Of a stretch of 64,000 nucleotides of DNA, positions 21,761 through 32,500 are shown one piece after another. The notes beneath the pieces were generated by a model. The model was not told the DNA's origin. It worked only from the letters and a program-made list of their open reading frames with translations, and made no database searches. This stretch comes from Anoplopoma fimbria (lineage: Eukaryota > Chordata > Actinopteri > Perciformes > Anoplopomatidae). Location of the stretch: assembly GCF_027596085.1 (NCBI RefSeq), contig NC_072460.1:216093-280092 (forward strand), given 5' to 3'. The position numbers and the translations under genes are program-made. Each line of letters begins with the position of its first letter. The first letter of the stretch is position 1.

Positions 21761-24700
21761 TGTCTGTCTGTCCACCCAGACCTCCAACAACCCGGAGGGA
21801 CATGCAAATGGCCGACTCTTACAACAATGCCCACGTGTCTGTATGCGTGTGAGTGAAAACAAACATTGTGCTGCTGTGCACATGACATCACTGCACAGCT
21901 CTCTCTGTCCACTGTGGACGAACTTAAGTAAAACAAACAGCCAATGGATCTCCTGTCTTTTCCATTTAGACAATACAGAATGTTTCTAGTTTCCAGACAA
22001 TGAAATTAAATATAACGCGATGTGTCGGCTCGTAACAAACATCAAGACAGGTTGTAATGTAAAAAAAGAAAGTTTCTTATCAGATAATACATATATTAAA
22101 AGGGTCTGTTGCCTACATTTTGAAGAATGTTTCCTGTTGAACTACTTTTGTTGTGATGCTGGATTCAGAAAAACAAAAACTACAAGGAATAGAAAACTGC
22201 ACTGAACTGATTTACATAAGAGGATAAAGGGTTTCACCTGACGGTCAACATATCAAGCCAAAGCATCTGACAAACTGAAACAAAAAAAGAATCAACCTTT
22301 TTTATGTGAAAGATAACTTTCTGTAAAATAACTGCCAGTGCATATTTGACCAACAGACTTTGAAGAATCATATAATTATTATTATGACTAACCCTAACCC
22401 TGCTTCTGTTTATCAAATTACAGCATGATAGTGTAAGAAAATAACATTATTCATTTTGTAAAAATAAAGAATGAAATTCTGATGAAATATAGAAATAACA
22501 TGCTTTTGCTAATTAAAGAATTGTTCACTGCCTTTTTAGCCCTAAGCTACTGTATTTATATTTTCTGCATACATCTCTAACACTGTGGCCGGAGGTTATA
22601 GCGATGTAAGCGTCCTTAGACCTTCAACATTTGATGCAGTTTCCTTCTGGCACAGGTGAACAAAAGCAGTCCCTGGGTGGGGTTCAAACAAGACAAGTCT
22701 TGTTAGTAGAGTCTGTGTTTCAGTCCGGTTTATCTGTTTCATGACATTGAAATGGAAATAAGAGGCAAACACCTCTGGGGCATATGGGGGGAAATAGGCA
22801 GGCCTCCATCAGGACACAGAAGGCGTGTACCATTAGTTGTCCGCATTCACAATAGGAAGGTGGAGCCACAAATAGCCGCTCCACCTGTACACAGTCTTAT
22901 TCTGACGAGTGTTGGTGAGAGCATGCAGGGCCTCTGACTGGATCCCCACTGAAACTCACTGGACGAGGACAACCCTGAGCAAAGAGGTACATGTTGGCCT
23001 AGCGTCAGTCTTCTGTTTTGGGATTTATCTTTATTTAGTAAGCTCAACCCTTCAAATGGTAGAACTTTGCTTACCACTGCTGTAAGATGTTGATGAGGAA
23101 GTGACAACATTTGAGTAACAAAGGCGTGCCTCAAAACTGCAATGATAACAAATGAATTCTAGTTATTTACTTTTACTTTGTTTTTTTAATAATTGCCAGA
23201 CTGATGTATAGCATGTTTATATGAATAATACGCAGGGGCAAGTCATCTACAGCATGTGACAATAAACAGGACTTTAAGTTAAAATGACATTATACTTAGC
23301 ACGCACTCCACTCCACACTGTTACAAAGGCTGTTATCTTAAAAACTCAATTGACTGTGAGATGAGATGTGTCATGCACATCCATGCATCCACATGCTTTC
23401 TCTAATCAATCATTTGTACAGCCGAAGTTCCTAACCAATAAAATCTTGTCCTCCACAGCCTTTCCTGGAGCATCCAAATACTGAACTGATCACTGGTCAG
23501 AAAACAAGCCATACCGTCAAAAATGCTGGCCATTGTAGAGGAAAAGAATATGGCGTCTGGCTGTCATTCAGACAACACTGACAGGTATCTGGTACTTATG
23601 CTTTTCAAGATGGGACTGGACGCAGTGGCCCTTTACTTGTGCTGCCGGAAACTCAACACCTCCTTTTTCAGTATGTGCGGTCTGTCCATAGTCTTGGCTG
23701 ACTCTGTGATTGTGCTTCTTTTATCGAGCTTCTTTTTTCTTGGGCCTCAGACGTATCTTGTGTCACTCTGCTTCACCTTGGCTAATGCCTCCGCGACATA
23801 TAAAGCCCTGCCGCTGCCCATGATGTGCTTGGGTTTATTCAGCTACTGTTTAGAAAGCACCTATGCTGGCAAAGAGAGCGGATTCTCCAAATTCCTAAGG
23901 CACACAGCCTTGACATTGCTGGTGTGGATCATAGCTGCCATTCACTCCTTTGGTTCCGTCAAATATAATTTGACGGAACTGGATTACCAGGAAGGGTTCG
24001 CCCTTCTAGTGTGTGAAGTGCAGGAGTCCACACTGATTACCTACTTCATTTTGGGGCTTTTCTCAGCAGTAGTTTGTACAATGCTGCCGTTTTTGTCAAG
24101 GATTCCCCATTGGGTGAGCGAGGCGGATAGGTTATCTGCAGCGATGGAAGAACAAGAGGACCAGAGCAGCGACTTGTCGTTCATCTCAACTAACTGCGTG
24201 GAGACAAAAGGCATGGAGGAGAATCATCTGGAGGAAACCGTCTGTCCGCGGCCACCTCTGTGGTTCAGCTTAACACTGGGCTTTGGTCTGTTTTGGATGC
24301 CTTATCTCACGGTGTCTGTGGTCTGCATATTGCTCGACTTTGGAGTACCTGCCTACATCACTGTTAACCTTCTGTGGTTGGAGTGCATCAACAGTTTACT
24401 GACCGGTGTGGTGTTCTGGGCTAATAGCAGCACCGAGGGACCATACAGCTTCCAAGAAAATGTTTGCATGTGGCCTATTTACTGGCAGTTGAGCAAAGGA
24501 ACCCAACAGCAGCCATTCTCTACTGTTATGTTTAACCCAACGAAGGACAAGAGGCACACTTTCCTCTATGTGTAATAGAGGAAAAAGGTCAACAACGTGA
24601 GAACCATGACACATGATAAGTGAGTAAAGACTTGAGCTGGCAACTATGAATGGTTCACCACTGTAAATGTTGGGTTAGATGCTTAAACTGACGCCTGGAG

Positions 24701-27160
24701 ACAGAAATGCATATGTCACCTCTCCGCCAGCACATGCAGAAGAGCTTCTGAGCGAACAATCAAACAGCAAAAAGGTGCAGTTGACGAGAGACTTCGACTG
24801 GACTTCAAAATGTAATTCTTTTGAGTTGGGGAAGGTTTTGATGAAAGCTATGATCATTGAGCTGAACTTTTTTAAATATTTACAAAAATCACCATCAATC
24901 TTCTACATTCATTTGTAAATATTTGTCATAGAGGACTTTTTGAAGATCATTTTAGACTTGGGGGGGAAACGCTATGTTGACTCATGATTTATTTATTTTA
25001 ACTTTCTGTAAGTAAAAATGTTTCTGAATAAATATCCGAAATCCCAGTCTTTTATTTCACTGAATGATGTATTTTTCTACCCGTTCTTTTAAAAAAATAA
25101 ATATTTGTTAAATATTTGTTAAATGTGATAAATATTTGATAAATATGTGCCAGATGGTTAATCTGTCCATCTAATATCGTAATATCTAATACCCTAATAT
25201 CCATCCATCCATCCATCTTCCGTTACCGCTTATCCAGTTAAGGGTCGCGGGGGTGCTGGAGCCGATCCCAGCTGTCAATGGGTGAAGGCAGGGTTCACCT
25301 GGACAGGGTTCACCTGGACAGGGTTCACCTGGACAGGGTTCACCTGGACAGGGTTCACCTGGACAGGGTTCACCTGGACAGGTCTCCAGTCTGTCACAGG
25401 GCTGACATATAGAGACAAACAACCACTCACACTCACATTCACACCTACGGGATATTTAGAGTCTTCAATTAACCTAAGCTGCATGTCTTTGGACTGTGGG
25501 AGGAAGCCGGAGAACCCGGAGAGAACCCACGCTGACACAGGGAGAACATGCAAACTCCACACAGAAGGTTGTCCAGCCCGGGAATTGAACCCGGGCCCCT
25601 CTTGCTGTGAGGCGACAGTGCTAACCACTACACCACCGTGCAGCCCCTACCCTAATATCTAATACCCTAATACCCTAATATCTAATATCCTAATATCAAA
25701 TCTCTCTGAGTCTCTCCTTTCTGTGTCTCTCCTCTCTGAGTCTCTCCTCTGTGAATCTCCTCTCTGAGTCTCTCCTCTCTGAGTCTCCTCTCTGAGTCTC
25801 CTCTCTGAGTCTCTCCTTTCTGAGTCTCTCCTCTCTGAGTCTCCTCTCTGAGTCTCTCCTCTCTGAGTCTCTCCTCTCTGAGTCTCCTCCTCTCTGAGTC
25901 TCTCCTCTCTGAGTCTCTCCTCTATGAGTCTCCTCTCTGAGTCTCTCCTCTCTGAGTCTCTCCTCTGTGAATCTCCTCTGTGAGTCTCTCCTCTATGAAT
26001 CTCCTCTATGAGTCTCTCCTCTCTGAGTCTCCTCTCTCCTCTCTGAGTCTCTCCTCTTTGAGTCTCTCCTCTCTGAGTCTCCTCTCTGAGTCTCCTCTCT
26101 GAGTCTCTCTGTGATGAGTCTCCTCTCTGAGTCTCTCCTCTATGAGTCTCTCCTCTCTGAGTCTCTCCTCTGAGTCTCTCCTCTGAGTCTCTCCTCTCTG
26201 AGTCTCCTCTATGAGTCTCCTCTCTGAGTCTCTCCTCTCTGAGTCTCTCCTCTATGAGTCTCTCCTCTCTGAGTCTCTCCTCTATGAGTCTCCTCTCTGA
26301 GTCTCTCCTCTATGAGTCTCTCCTCTCTGAGTCTCCTCTCTGAGTCTCTCCTCTCTGAGTCTCTCCTCTCTGAGTCTCTCCTCTCTGAGTCTCCTCTCTG
26401 AGTCTCTCCTCTCTGAGTCTCTCCTCTCTGAGTCTCTCCTCTCTCCTCTGAGTCTCTCCTCTCTGAGTCTCCTCTCTCTCCTCTCTGAGTCTCTCTCTCC
26501 TCTCTGAGTCTCTCTCTCTCTCTGAGTCTCTCCTCTATGAGTCTCTCCTCTCTGAGTCTCTCCTCTCTGAGTCTCTCCTCTATGAGTCTCTCCTCTATGA
26601 GTCTCCTCTATGAGTCTCTCCTCTCTGAGTCTCCTCTCTGAGTCTCTCCTCTCTGAGTCTCCTCTCTGAGTCTCCTCTATGAGTCTCTCTGAGTCTCTCC
26701 TCTCTGAGTCTCCTCTCTCCTCTCTGAGTCTCTCTCTGAGTCTCTCCTGAGTCTCCCTCTCTGAGTCTCTCCTCTCTGAGTCTCTCCTCTCTGAGTCTCC
26801 TCTGAGTCTCCCTCTCTGAGTCTCCCTCTAGAGTCTCCTCTCTGAGTCTCAGAAACTCGCTCTGAGTGTGTTTCTCTGAGTCTCTCCTCTCTGGGAGTCT
26901 CTCCTCTATGATATGTCTCCTCTCTGATACAACACATTGTCCCGTTCTCCTCTATGAGTCTCTCCTCTGCTGTTCTCCGTCAACTCATGTGTGTCCACAG
27001 AGAGAAGCTCACAGAAACACGCGTGTGTTTCTGTGAATGGGAGGTTATGAATACAACACATTGTCCCGTTAGTTCTGCTGCTGTTCTCCGTCAACACGTT
27101 ACCACGTTCACGTTACAACACGTTACCGTCAACACACTGCAGATACGACCACACGAACGG

Positions 27161-27247
<87 letters not shown>

Positions 27248-27408
27248 TGATGTGTGTGTGTGTTCAGACAGCAGTCCAGTAGTTCCGCGGACCACAGCTT
27301 CACCTGGAACACGTGGTGCATGAGGTCCTATCTGTCACTCACCTGCCCACCGACGGTGATGTCGAAGAAGACAATCGGGTTGATTGGGTTCGTTGTCTGA
27401 ACAGACAT
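16307..27408 (-). CDS. ppih: peptidyl-prolyl cis-trans isomerase H (spliceosomal cyclophilin)
   Basis: Nine minus-strand exons join in frame: 27408-27343, 21242-21178, 21083-21060, 18716-18672, 18039-17997, 17441-17349, 17070-16983, 16832-16792 and 16375-16307. The product is 177 residues, the same as human PPIH. It is a single cyclophilin domain: [16 protein letters not shown] at the N-terminus, then [26 protein letters not shown] in the first strands and helix, [17 protein letters not shown] with the catalytic Arg/Phe/Gln, [21 protein letters not shown] with the active-site Trp, and the C-terminus IAQCGEM. PPIH is a proline isomerase bound to PRPF4/PRPF3 in the U4/U6.U5 tri-snRNP. Relative to human I see IGFKGCTFH for IGYKGSTFH. 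Intron 1 (6.1 kb) contains the antisense gpr160-like gene and large repeats. Adjacency to ybx1 matches human 1p34. Confidence 0.96.
16897..16949. repeat. (TA)n microsatellite in ppih intron 7
   Basis: About 26 uninterrupted TA dinucleotides, about 30 bp from the exon 7 donor on the minus strand. Confidence 0.95.
18822..20015. repeat. three diverged copies of an unnamed interspersed repeat
   Basis: Similar segments lie at about 18822-19015, 19655-19760 and 19812-20015, in ppih intron 3. Shared blocks include CTTGA..TTG.AGC(A/T)G..CAAC, CCCTGTT(C/T)TATTG and GCTGGCT/GGTGGCT. Copies 1 and 3 also share AGAGAGCACC and a CATAAAGAGCA-like end. I recognise no coding capacity or named family. It is probably an old non-autonomous element or a local duplication. 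Confidence 0.55.
21684..21771. repeat. (TG)n microsatellite with a (TCTG)n end
   Basis: About 38 TG dinucleotides run into several TCTG units. It lies in the large first intron of ppih. The CVCVCV/THTHTH ORFs over it are artefacts. Confidence 0.95.
23523..24575 (+). CDS. gpr160: probable G-protein-coupled receptor 160, single exon, nested in ppih intron 1
   Basis: One uninterrupted ORF of 350 residues is found, with seven hydrophobic segments at about residues 22-41, 48-74, 78-108, 128-143, 170-191, 246-272 and 277-301. The strongest family signal is the TM6-TM7 stretch: [21 protein letters not shown] then VVFWANSS. It parallels human GPR160 (QIPAYIEMNIPWLYFVNSFL, VYWFN) as I recall it. Like GPR160 it lacks a recognisable DRY box after TM3 (CLESTY instead), and an acidic loop lies at residues 200-240. 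An NLT glycosylation site is in the second extracellular loop. GPR160 is an orphan-type membrane receptor. A second in-frame Met at residue 10 could be the real start. A good acceptor (CCTCCACAG) near 23458 suggests an untranslated 5' exon upstream. AATAAA follows at 25027-25032. Confidence 0.82.
   Translation: MLAIVEEKNMASGCHSDNTDRYLVLMLFKMGLDAVALYLCCRKLNTSFFSMCGLSIVLADSVIVLLLSSFFFLGPQTYLVSLCFTLANASATYKALPLPMMCLGLFSYCLESTYAGKESGFSKFLRHTALTLLVWIIAAIHSFGSVKYNLTELDYQEGFALLVCEVQESTLITYFILGLFSAVVCTMLPFLSRIPHWVSEADRLSAAMEEQEDQSSDLSFISTNCVETKGMEENHLEETVCPRPPLWFSLTLGFGLFWMPYLTVSVVCILLDFGVPAYITVNLLWLECINSLLTGVVFWANSSTEGPYSFQENVCMWPIYWQLSKGTQQQPFSTVMFNPTKDKRHTFLYV
25027..25032 (+). terminator. gpr160: poly(A) signal of the gpr160-like gene
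   Basis: AATAAA about 450 bp after the stop codon at 24573-24575, in AT-rich sequence typical of a 3' end. Confidence 0.6.
25195..25647 (-). mobile_element. tRNA-headed SINE-type element with a 15-bp internal expansion
   Basis: Read on the minus strand it starts GGGCTGCACGGTGGTGTAGT with an A-box-like GTGTAGTGGTTAGCAC and a B-box-like GGTTCAATTCC. It continues through the body TTTGCATGTTCTCCC and CCACAGTCCAAAGACATGCA, and ends in (GGAT)n. This is a very common fish interspersed repeat. I do not assign a library name. At 25291-25380 six perfect 15-bp copies (GGGTTCACCTGGACA on the plus strand) replace what is usually a single segment. It lies in ppih intron 1, downstream of the gpr160-like gene. 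Confidence 0.85.
25648..26912. repeat. TACCCTAATATC repeat then a 1.2-kb CTCTGAGTCTCTCCT minisatellite
   Basis: A short (CCTAATAYC) tract at 25648-25697 is followed by about 1.2 kb of CTCTGAGTCTCTCCT / CTCTGAGTCTCCT units, with occasional CTATGAG variants. The long array is nearly pure pyrimidine between the GAG triplets. It lies in ppih intron 1. Confidence 0.95.
27163..27262. repeat. (TG)n microsatellite near ppih exon 1
   Basis: About 40 TG dinucleotides, interrupted once by TATTGA, ending about 80 bp from the exon 1 donor. Confidence 0.95.
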
Positions 27409-27560
27409 CGTGACTTTCCTCTCTGTTCACCGGATAACAGCGTGGATGCGACATCCGGTGAGCGGCCAGAAGAGACATGCTACGGCTCGCAGTGAGGGTC
27501 AAAATTCAAAGACTTCGCGAAAAAGCGCGATAGTAAAAGCTTTGATACTCCCCTCAGAGT
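27409..27560 (-). promoter_or_regulatory. ppih: compact ppih promoter / 5' UTR
   Basis: Only about 150 bp of unique sequence separates the ppih start codon from a 1.3-kb minisatellite. It holds an ETS-like ACATCCGGT and an E2F-like palindromic stretch, CTTCGCGAAAAAGCGCG, at 27513-27529. Both are typical of housekeeping, cell-cycle-linked promoters. Their use is inferred from motif match only. Confidence 0.5.
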
Positions 27561-28866
27561 GCCGTCCTCACACTACTGTCCTCACACTGTCCTCACACTA
27601 CTGTCCTCACACTGTACTGTCCTCACACTGTCCTCACTGTACTGTCCTCACACTACTGTCCTCACACTACTGTCCTCACACTGTACTGTCCTCACACTGT
27701 CCTCACTACTGTCCTCACACCTCACACTACTGTCCTCACTGTACTGTCCTCACACTGTCCTCACTGTACTGTCCTCACTGTACTGTCCTCACACTGTACT
27801 GTCCTCACTGTACTGTCCTCACACTACTGTCCTCACTGTACTGTCCTCACACTGTACTGTCCTCACACTACTGTCCTCACTGTACTGTCCTCACTGTACT
27901 GTCCTCACACTGTACTGTCCTCACACTACTGTCCTCACTGTACTGTCCTCACACTACTGTCCTCACTGTACTGTCCTCACAGTACTGTCCTCACACTGTC
28001 CTCACACTGTACTGTCCTCACACTGTACTGTCCTCACTGTACTGTCCTCACTACTGTCCTCACTGTACTGTCCTCACTGTCCTCACACTACTGTCCTCAC
28101 TGTACTGTCCTCACACTACTGTCCTCACACTACTGTCCTCACTGTACTGTCCTCACACTACTGTCCTCACACTGTACTGTCCTCACACTGTCCTCACACT
28201 GTCCTCACTGTACTGTCCTCACACTGTACTGTCCTCACACTACTGTCCTCACACTACTGTCCTCACACTGTACCTGTCCTCACACTGTACTGTCCTCACT
28301 GTACTGTCCTCACTGTACTGTCCTCACTGTACTGTCCTCACACTGTCCTCACACTGTACTGTCCTCACTGTACTGTCCTCACACTGTCCTGTCCTCTCAC
28401 TGTTCTGTCCTCACACTACTGTCCTCACACTACTGTCCTCACACACTGTCCTCACACTGTCCTGTCCTCACTGTCCCTCACTGTACTGTCCTCACACTAC
28501 TGTCCTCACTGTACTGTCCTCACTGTCCTGTCCTCACACTGTCCTGTCCTCACACTACTGTCCTCACACTGTCCTGTCCTCACACTGCACTGTCCTCACT
28601 GTACTGTTCTCACTGTACTGTACACAGTCCTCACACTGTACCGTCCTCACTGTACTGTTCTCACACTGTACTCACACTGTACCATCCTCACACTGTACAC
28701 ACTGTCACTGTTCTGTCCTCACACTGTACTGTCCTCACAGTCCTGTCCTCACACTGTACTGTCCTCACTGTACTGTACACTGTCCTCACACTGTACTGTT
28801 CTTACACTGTACTCACACTGTACTGTCCTCACACTGTACTGTACTTACACTGTACTGTACTGACTG
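27561..28866. repeat. 1.3-kb CTGTCCTCACACTGTACTGT minisatellite upstream of ppih
   Basis: About 75 units built from CTGTCCTCACA, CTGTCCTCACTGTA and CTACTGTCCTCACA. Open reading frames of 434 and 485 codons run through it in two frames with the same SSHYCPHTVL-type repeat. This shows that lack of stops, not coding, explains them. Confidence 0.95.
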
Positions 28867-29292
28867 ACTCCATGAGGACTGCTGTTACCCCCTCAACCTA
28901 TGGGATGGTTTTGTTATTTATTGAATTTTTATGTTAACGCAAAAAACCTTGTAACCTTGAATTAAGAGAAATCAAATTATTGGTAGAATTCACTAATTGT
29001 ATACAGTGGACATCTCTCAAAATGCCTTGTTCAATAAAGGGGACTCTTGATCAACAGGACAGTCAATCAGCAAAACTAATAGTGAATTTACATTATGCTC
29101 CTATTGCTATAATCTTTACAGTTATACATTTCAAGTTAGTAATAATATATTTGAAGCTGCATTTTACTTTTGAACAATAAGATTGCTGAGCAAGTTACTT
29201 TTATGCCTACAGTTTTTCAAAAAATGTTAAGCACTTATACTTGCGTTGGACAAAAGTAACAACTCACAATCATCAAAGTGTTTTGTAAGGGT
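28867..29292. other. intergenic, nothing recognised
   Basis: AT-rich sequence between the ppih upstream array and the taf10 3' end. I see no exon, RNA gene or transposon. Confidence 0.5.
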
Positions 29293-29298
29293 TTTATT
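29293..29298 (-). terminator. taf10: taf10 poly(A) signal
   Basis: AATAAA on the minus strand about 225 bp downstream of the taf10 stop codon. Confidence 0.65.
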
Positions 29299-29521
29299 TT
29301 CACAATAAAACTTAATTATACAATTTAACATAATGCAAAGGTGGCTCCACAAAAAAAGAACAAATGGCAAAGTGACTACAATGATTTGTCAAAGCTGAAA
29401 CTAAAGCACCTTGATCAAAAAAACGACAAAAACATTTATCAATGAAGGTGTTGACAAACTCTAGTGGGTCAGCAGGGACATAAAACTAGCAAAAAGCAAA
29501 TTGCCTCAAAGAAAAGCAGTA

Positions 29522-32500
29522 TTATGTAAAGTAATATGGTTTCTTGACATTGACGCCATATTCTGAGAGGGCAGGAGTCAGGTCCTCCATAGTCAGAGTG
29601 TACTTCTTATCCTATATATAGAGAAGAAAAACATACAAAACCATTAGCTATCAGGGACAACATGGTCAGAGATGGCTATAGGTTGATAACCACCCCTCTC
29701 ACCATCTTTTAACAACACTCTTTTTCCTTCTCACATACCGCAGTTTTAAAATATTGTATGGAGTTATTACATTTTAAGCAAGTGTTAAAATGAGAGAAAC
29801 ACTGACCTTTGTTTTACTCCTTGAGCTTCCTGAGGCAGTGCCCTTCATTTTACAGTACTGCAGAGCATCATTGGCAATGTCTGAGATAAACTTCTGAGAA
29901 GCAAGGGATATCAGACGGATTCTAAAGAAATCAAAAAAGAAAATCATTGTTGTGGTTTTCAAAGCCTGTACACAGCCAGCATGTGTCCATCTGAGAAACA
30001 ATAAAAGCAGTCAGATCAAAGAGTTCCTCTGATCTCATTTTTACCTTTGTCTTCCAGGAAATCATTACAGCAAATATAATAAAGGTGAACAGAAATGGTC
30101 GAACAAGGCTTCCAGTCTGTACATTCTTCCCAGACATGCCAATGAAGATTAGCAGCAGTACTGATTTATGCTGCATACAACAGCGCCTAACTCAATTTGA
30201 TAAAAGTCAGACAGCATGGCAGTCAATCAACCATCAAGTCAGCATCATCATTCAGCAAACCACACAACCTTACCAAGTATATTACTTGACTGAAAACTGC
30301 TGAGCTACATTCAGACAATCAACAACGTAGTAATCCCGTTCAATTATTAAAACAACTTATCCAAACTACTTAAGATGGTCCCAGGTTATTGATTAAACAT
30401 AGAAGAAAGAATTACAAACTGCTTTTTAAGAACATACATTTGGAGTATATATTTTAAATGCTATACATGTGTATTTAAATGATCATTGTGTTATACGTTT
30501 TACATTTATATACTGCACAATATAAGATGTTGTGTTATTTATAAGCCATTCCCATTTAAACCATCAGTAGGTGCAATGCTTGTCGCTATGACAACGGGTA
30601 AAAAAAATATAAGGCCGGAGGGTTGGTTCTTCTTCAGTTGGCAGTTTGATATTTTAAGAAAAGCCAAGAATCCACCCATTCTCTGAATTGCGCCTTTTAA
30701 AATCTTTTCAGATTGAATTAATCCTTAAAATGCATCACTCCGAGAATCTCTACTCCGTAAGTGCAACACATGCACAGCCTGTTAGCTTACACATGATTCA
30801 GAATTTGAACATTATAGTATTAAAGTAATCAGTTTCTCAGGTCATTTAACTCCCTACAAGTCATTTCAGAAGTTAAATACTGTTAAATGTAATAATATAT
30901 GGTGCTTTTAACCAAAGTGTGCCTCTAATTCACACATTTAAAGCACTTACTGACCTGTAAGTCTAATAACAGAACTTTGATTTTTGTCATTTTTCTTCCA
31001 TTGGGTATAAGGTGGAGCCTATCACTCTGACGCTTGAAGGTGGCCTATACTTCAAAGAGTCAGTCATTTTTGCACTTACATTCTCGGGTCAGAAGCCTCA
31101 AATCCAGCCCTGTTGAGGTAGTACCCTGTTACTGCATCAGGAATCTGAGAAAAAAAGAGCCGACTTCAGCGTGTGGTCAGGATTCACAGAGCCCGTTTTC
31201 ACTTCAACTGACACTCATTTGTGAAGAACATTGCTGCTTATTCAATTCACTTGATGAGCAAAAAACAGACACACTGTACCCATCATGTACTTTTTTAATG
31301 AATTTCCATTTAATTTGGTGATGGTGATCAGTCAATGTGGCTGGCAGGGTAGACGAACCGGATAGGTGTTCCCAACACTAGCCAGCATTTAGTCGTTATT
31401 AAGAATTTGTGGTCTTTCCGACAACATGTCCCTATTTGTGAATGCAGCACATAGTAACGTGCTTGACACAACTCTACTTACTGTGGGAGTGTACTCCTCC
31501 AGCTGCATGAGGAAATCTGCCAGGGGCGTGGTGGAGAGGGCAGGCTTTACATCTCCATTGGTGATCCCACCAGGAACATAGACGCCGTTGGAGACAGACG
31601 AGTCTGCTGATGGGGTCACCATGGCCGCTGAGCCTGAAGCTGAAAAACAAATGTTGGGATGAATTTCATTTGAATAAAACATTTTCACCTATCTTGCGCA
31701 GATCACAAATAACTATGTGTTACAGTTTTCACTTCTAGGAAAGGTTGTTTATCAGTTTTGCATAAAGAAAGGTTGCTTTGAAAACAGGGCTTGCAGATGA
31801 AAAGAAAGTTCACACATGCTGATGCATCACGTGCCTGCATGCTTTACTGTTCTAGGGAAACAAACATGCATCCTCAGTAGGATGGCACAGCTGCCCTCCC
31901 TGTCTCTACAGAGGCATTGAGCACAGAAGCCATGTACCAGCTAACCAGCTAACCATGTACCAGCTAACCAACTAACCATGTACCAGCTAACCAACTAACC
32001 CTGTACCAGCTAACCATGTACCAGCTAACCATGTACCAGCTAACCAACTAACCCTGTACCAACTAACCCTGTACCAACTAACCCTGTACCAACTAACCGT
32101 GTACCAGCTAACCATGTACCAGCTAACCAACTAACCCTGTACCAGCTAACCATGTACCAGCTAACCAACTAACCATGTACCAGCTAACCATGTACCAGCT
32201 AACCAGCTAACCCTAACCATGTACCAGCTAACCATGTACCAGCTAACCAACTAACCATGTACCAGCTAACCATGTACCAGCTAACCAACTAACCATGTAC
32301 CAGCTAACCATGTACCAGCTAACCAACTAACCATGTACCAGCTAACCAACTAACCATGTACCAGCTAACCAAGTACCAGCTAACCAGCTAACCATGTACC
32401 AGCTAACCAGCTAACCATGTACCAGCTAACCATGTACCAGCTAACCAACTAACCATGTACCAGCTAACCATGTACCAGCTAACCAAGTACCAGCTAACCA

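Noticed and set aside
27410..28867. 485- and 434-codon ORFs (SSHYCPHTVL repeats)
   Set aside because: Entirely tandem repeat, same peptide pattern in two frames, overlaps ppih exon 1 antisense, no homology or splice context.
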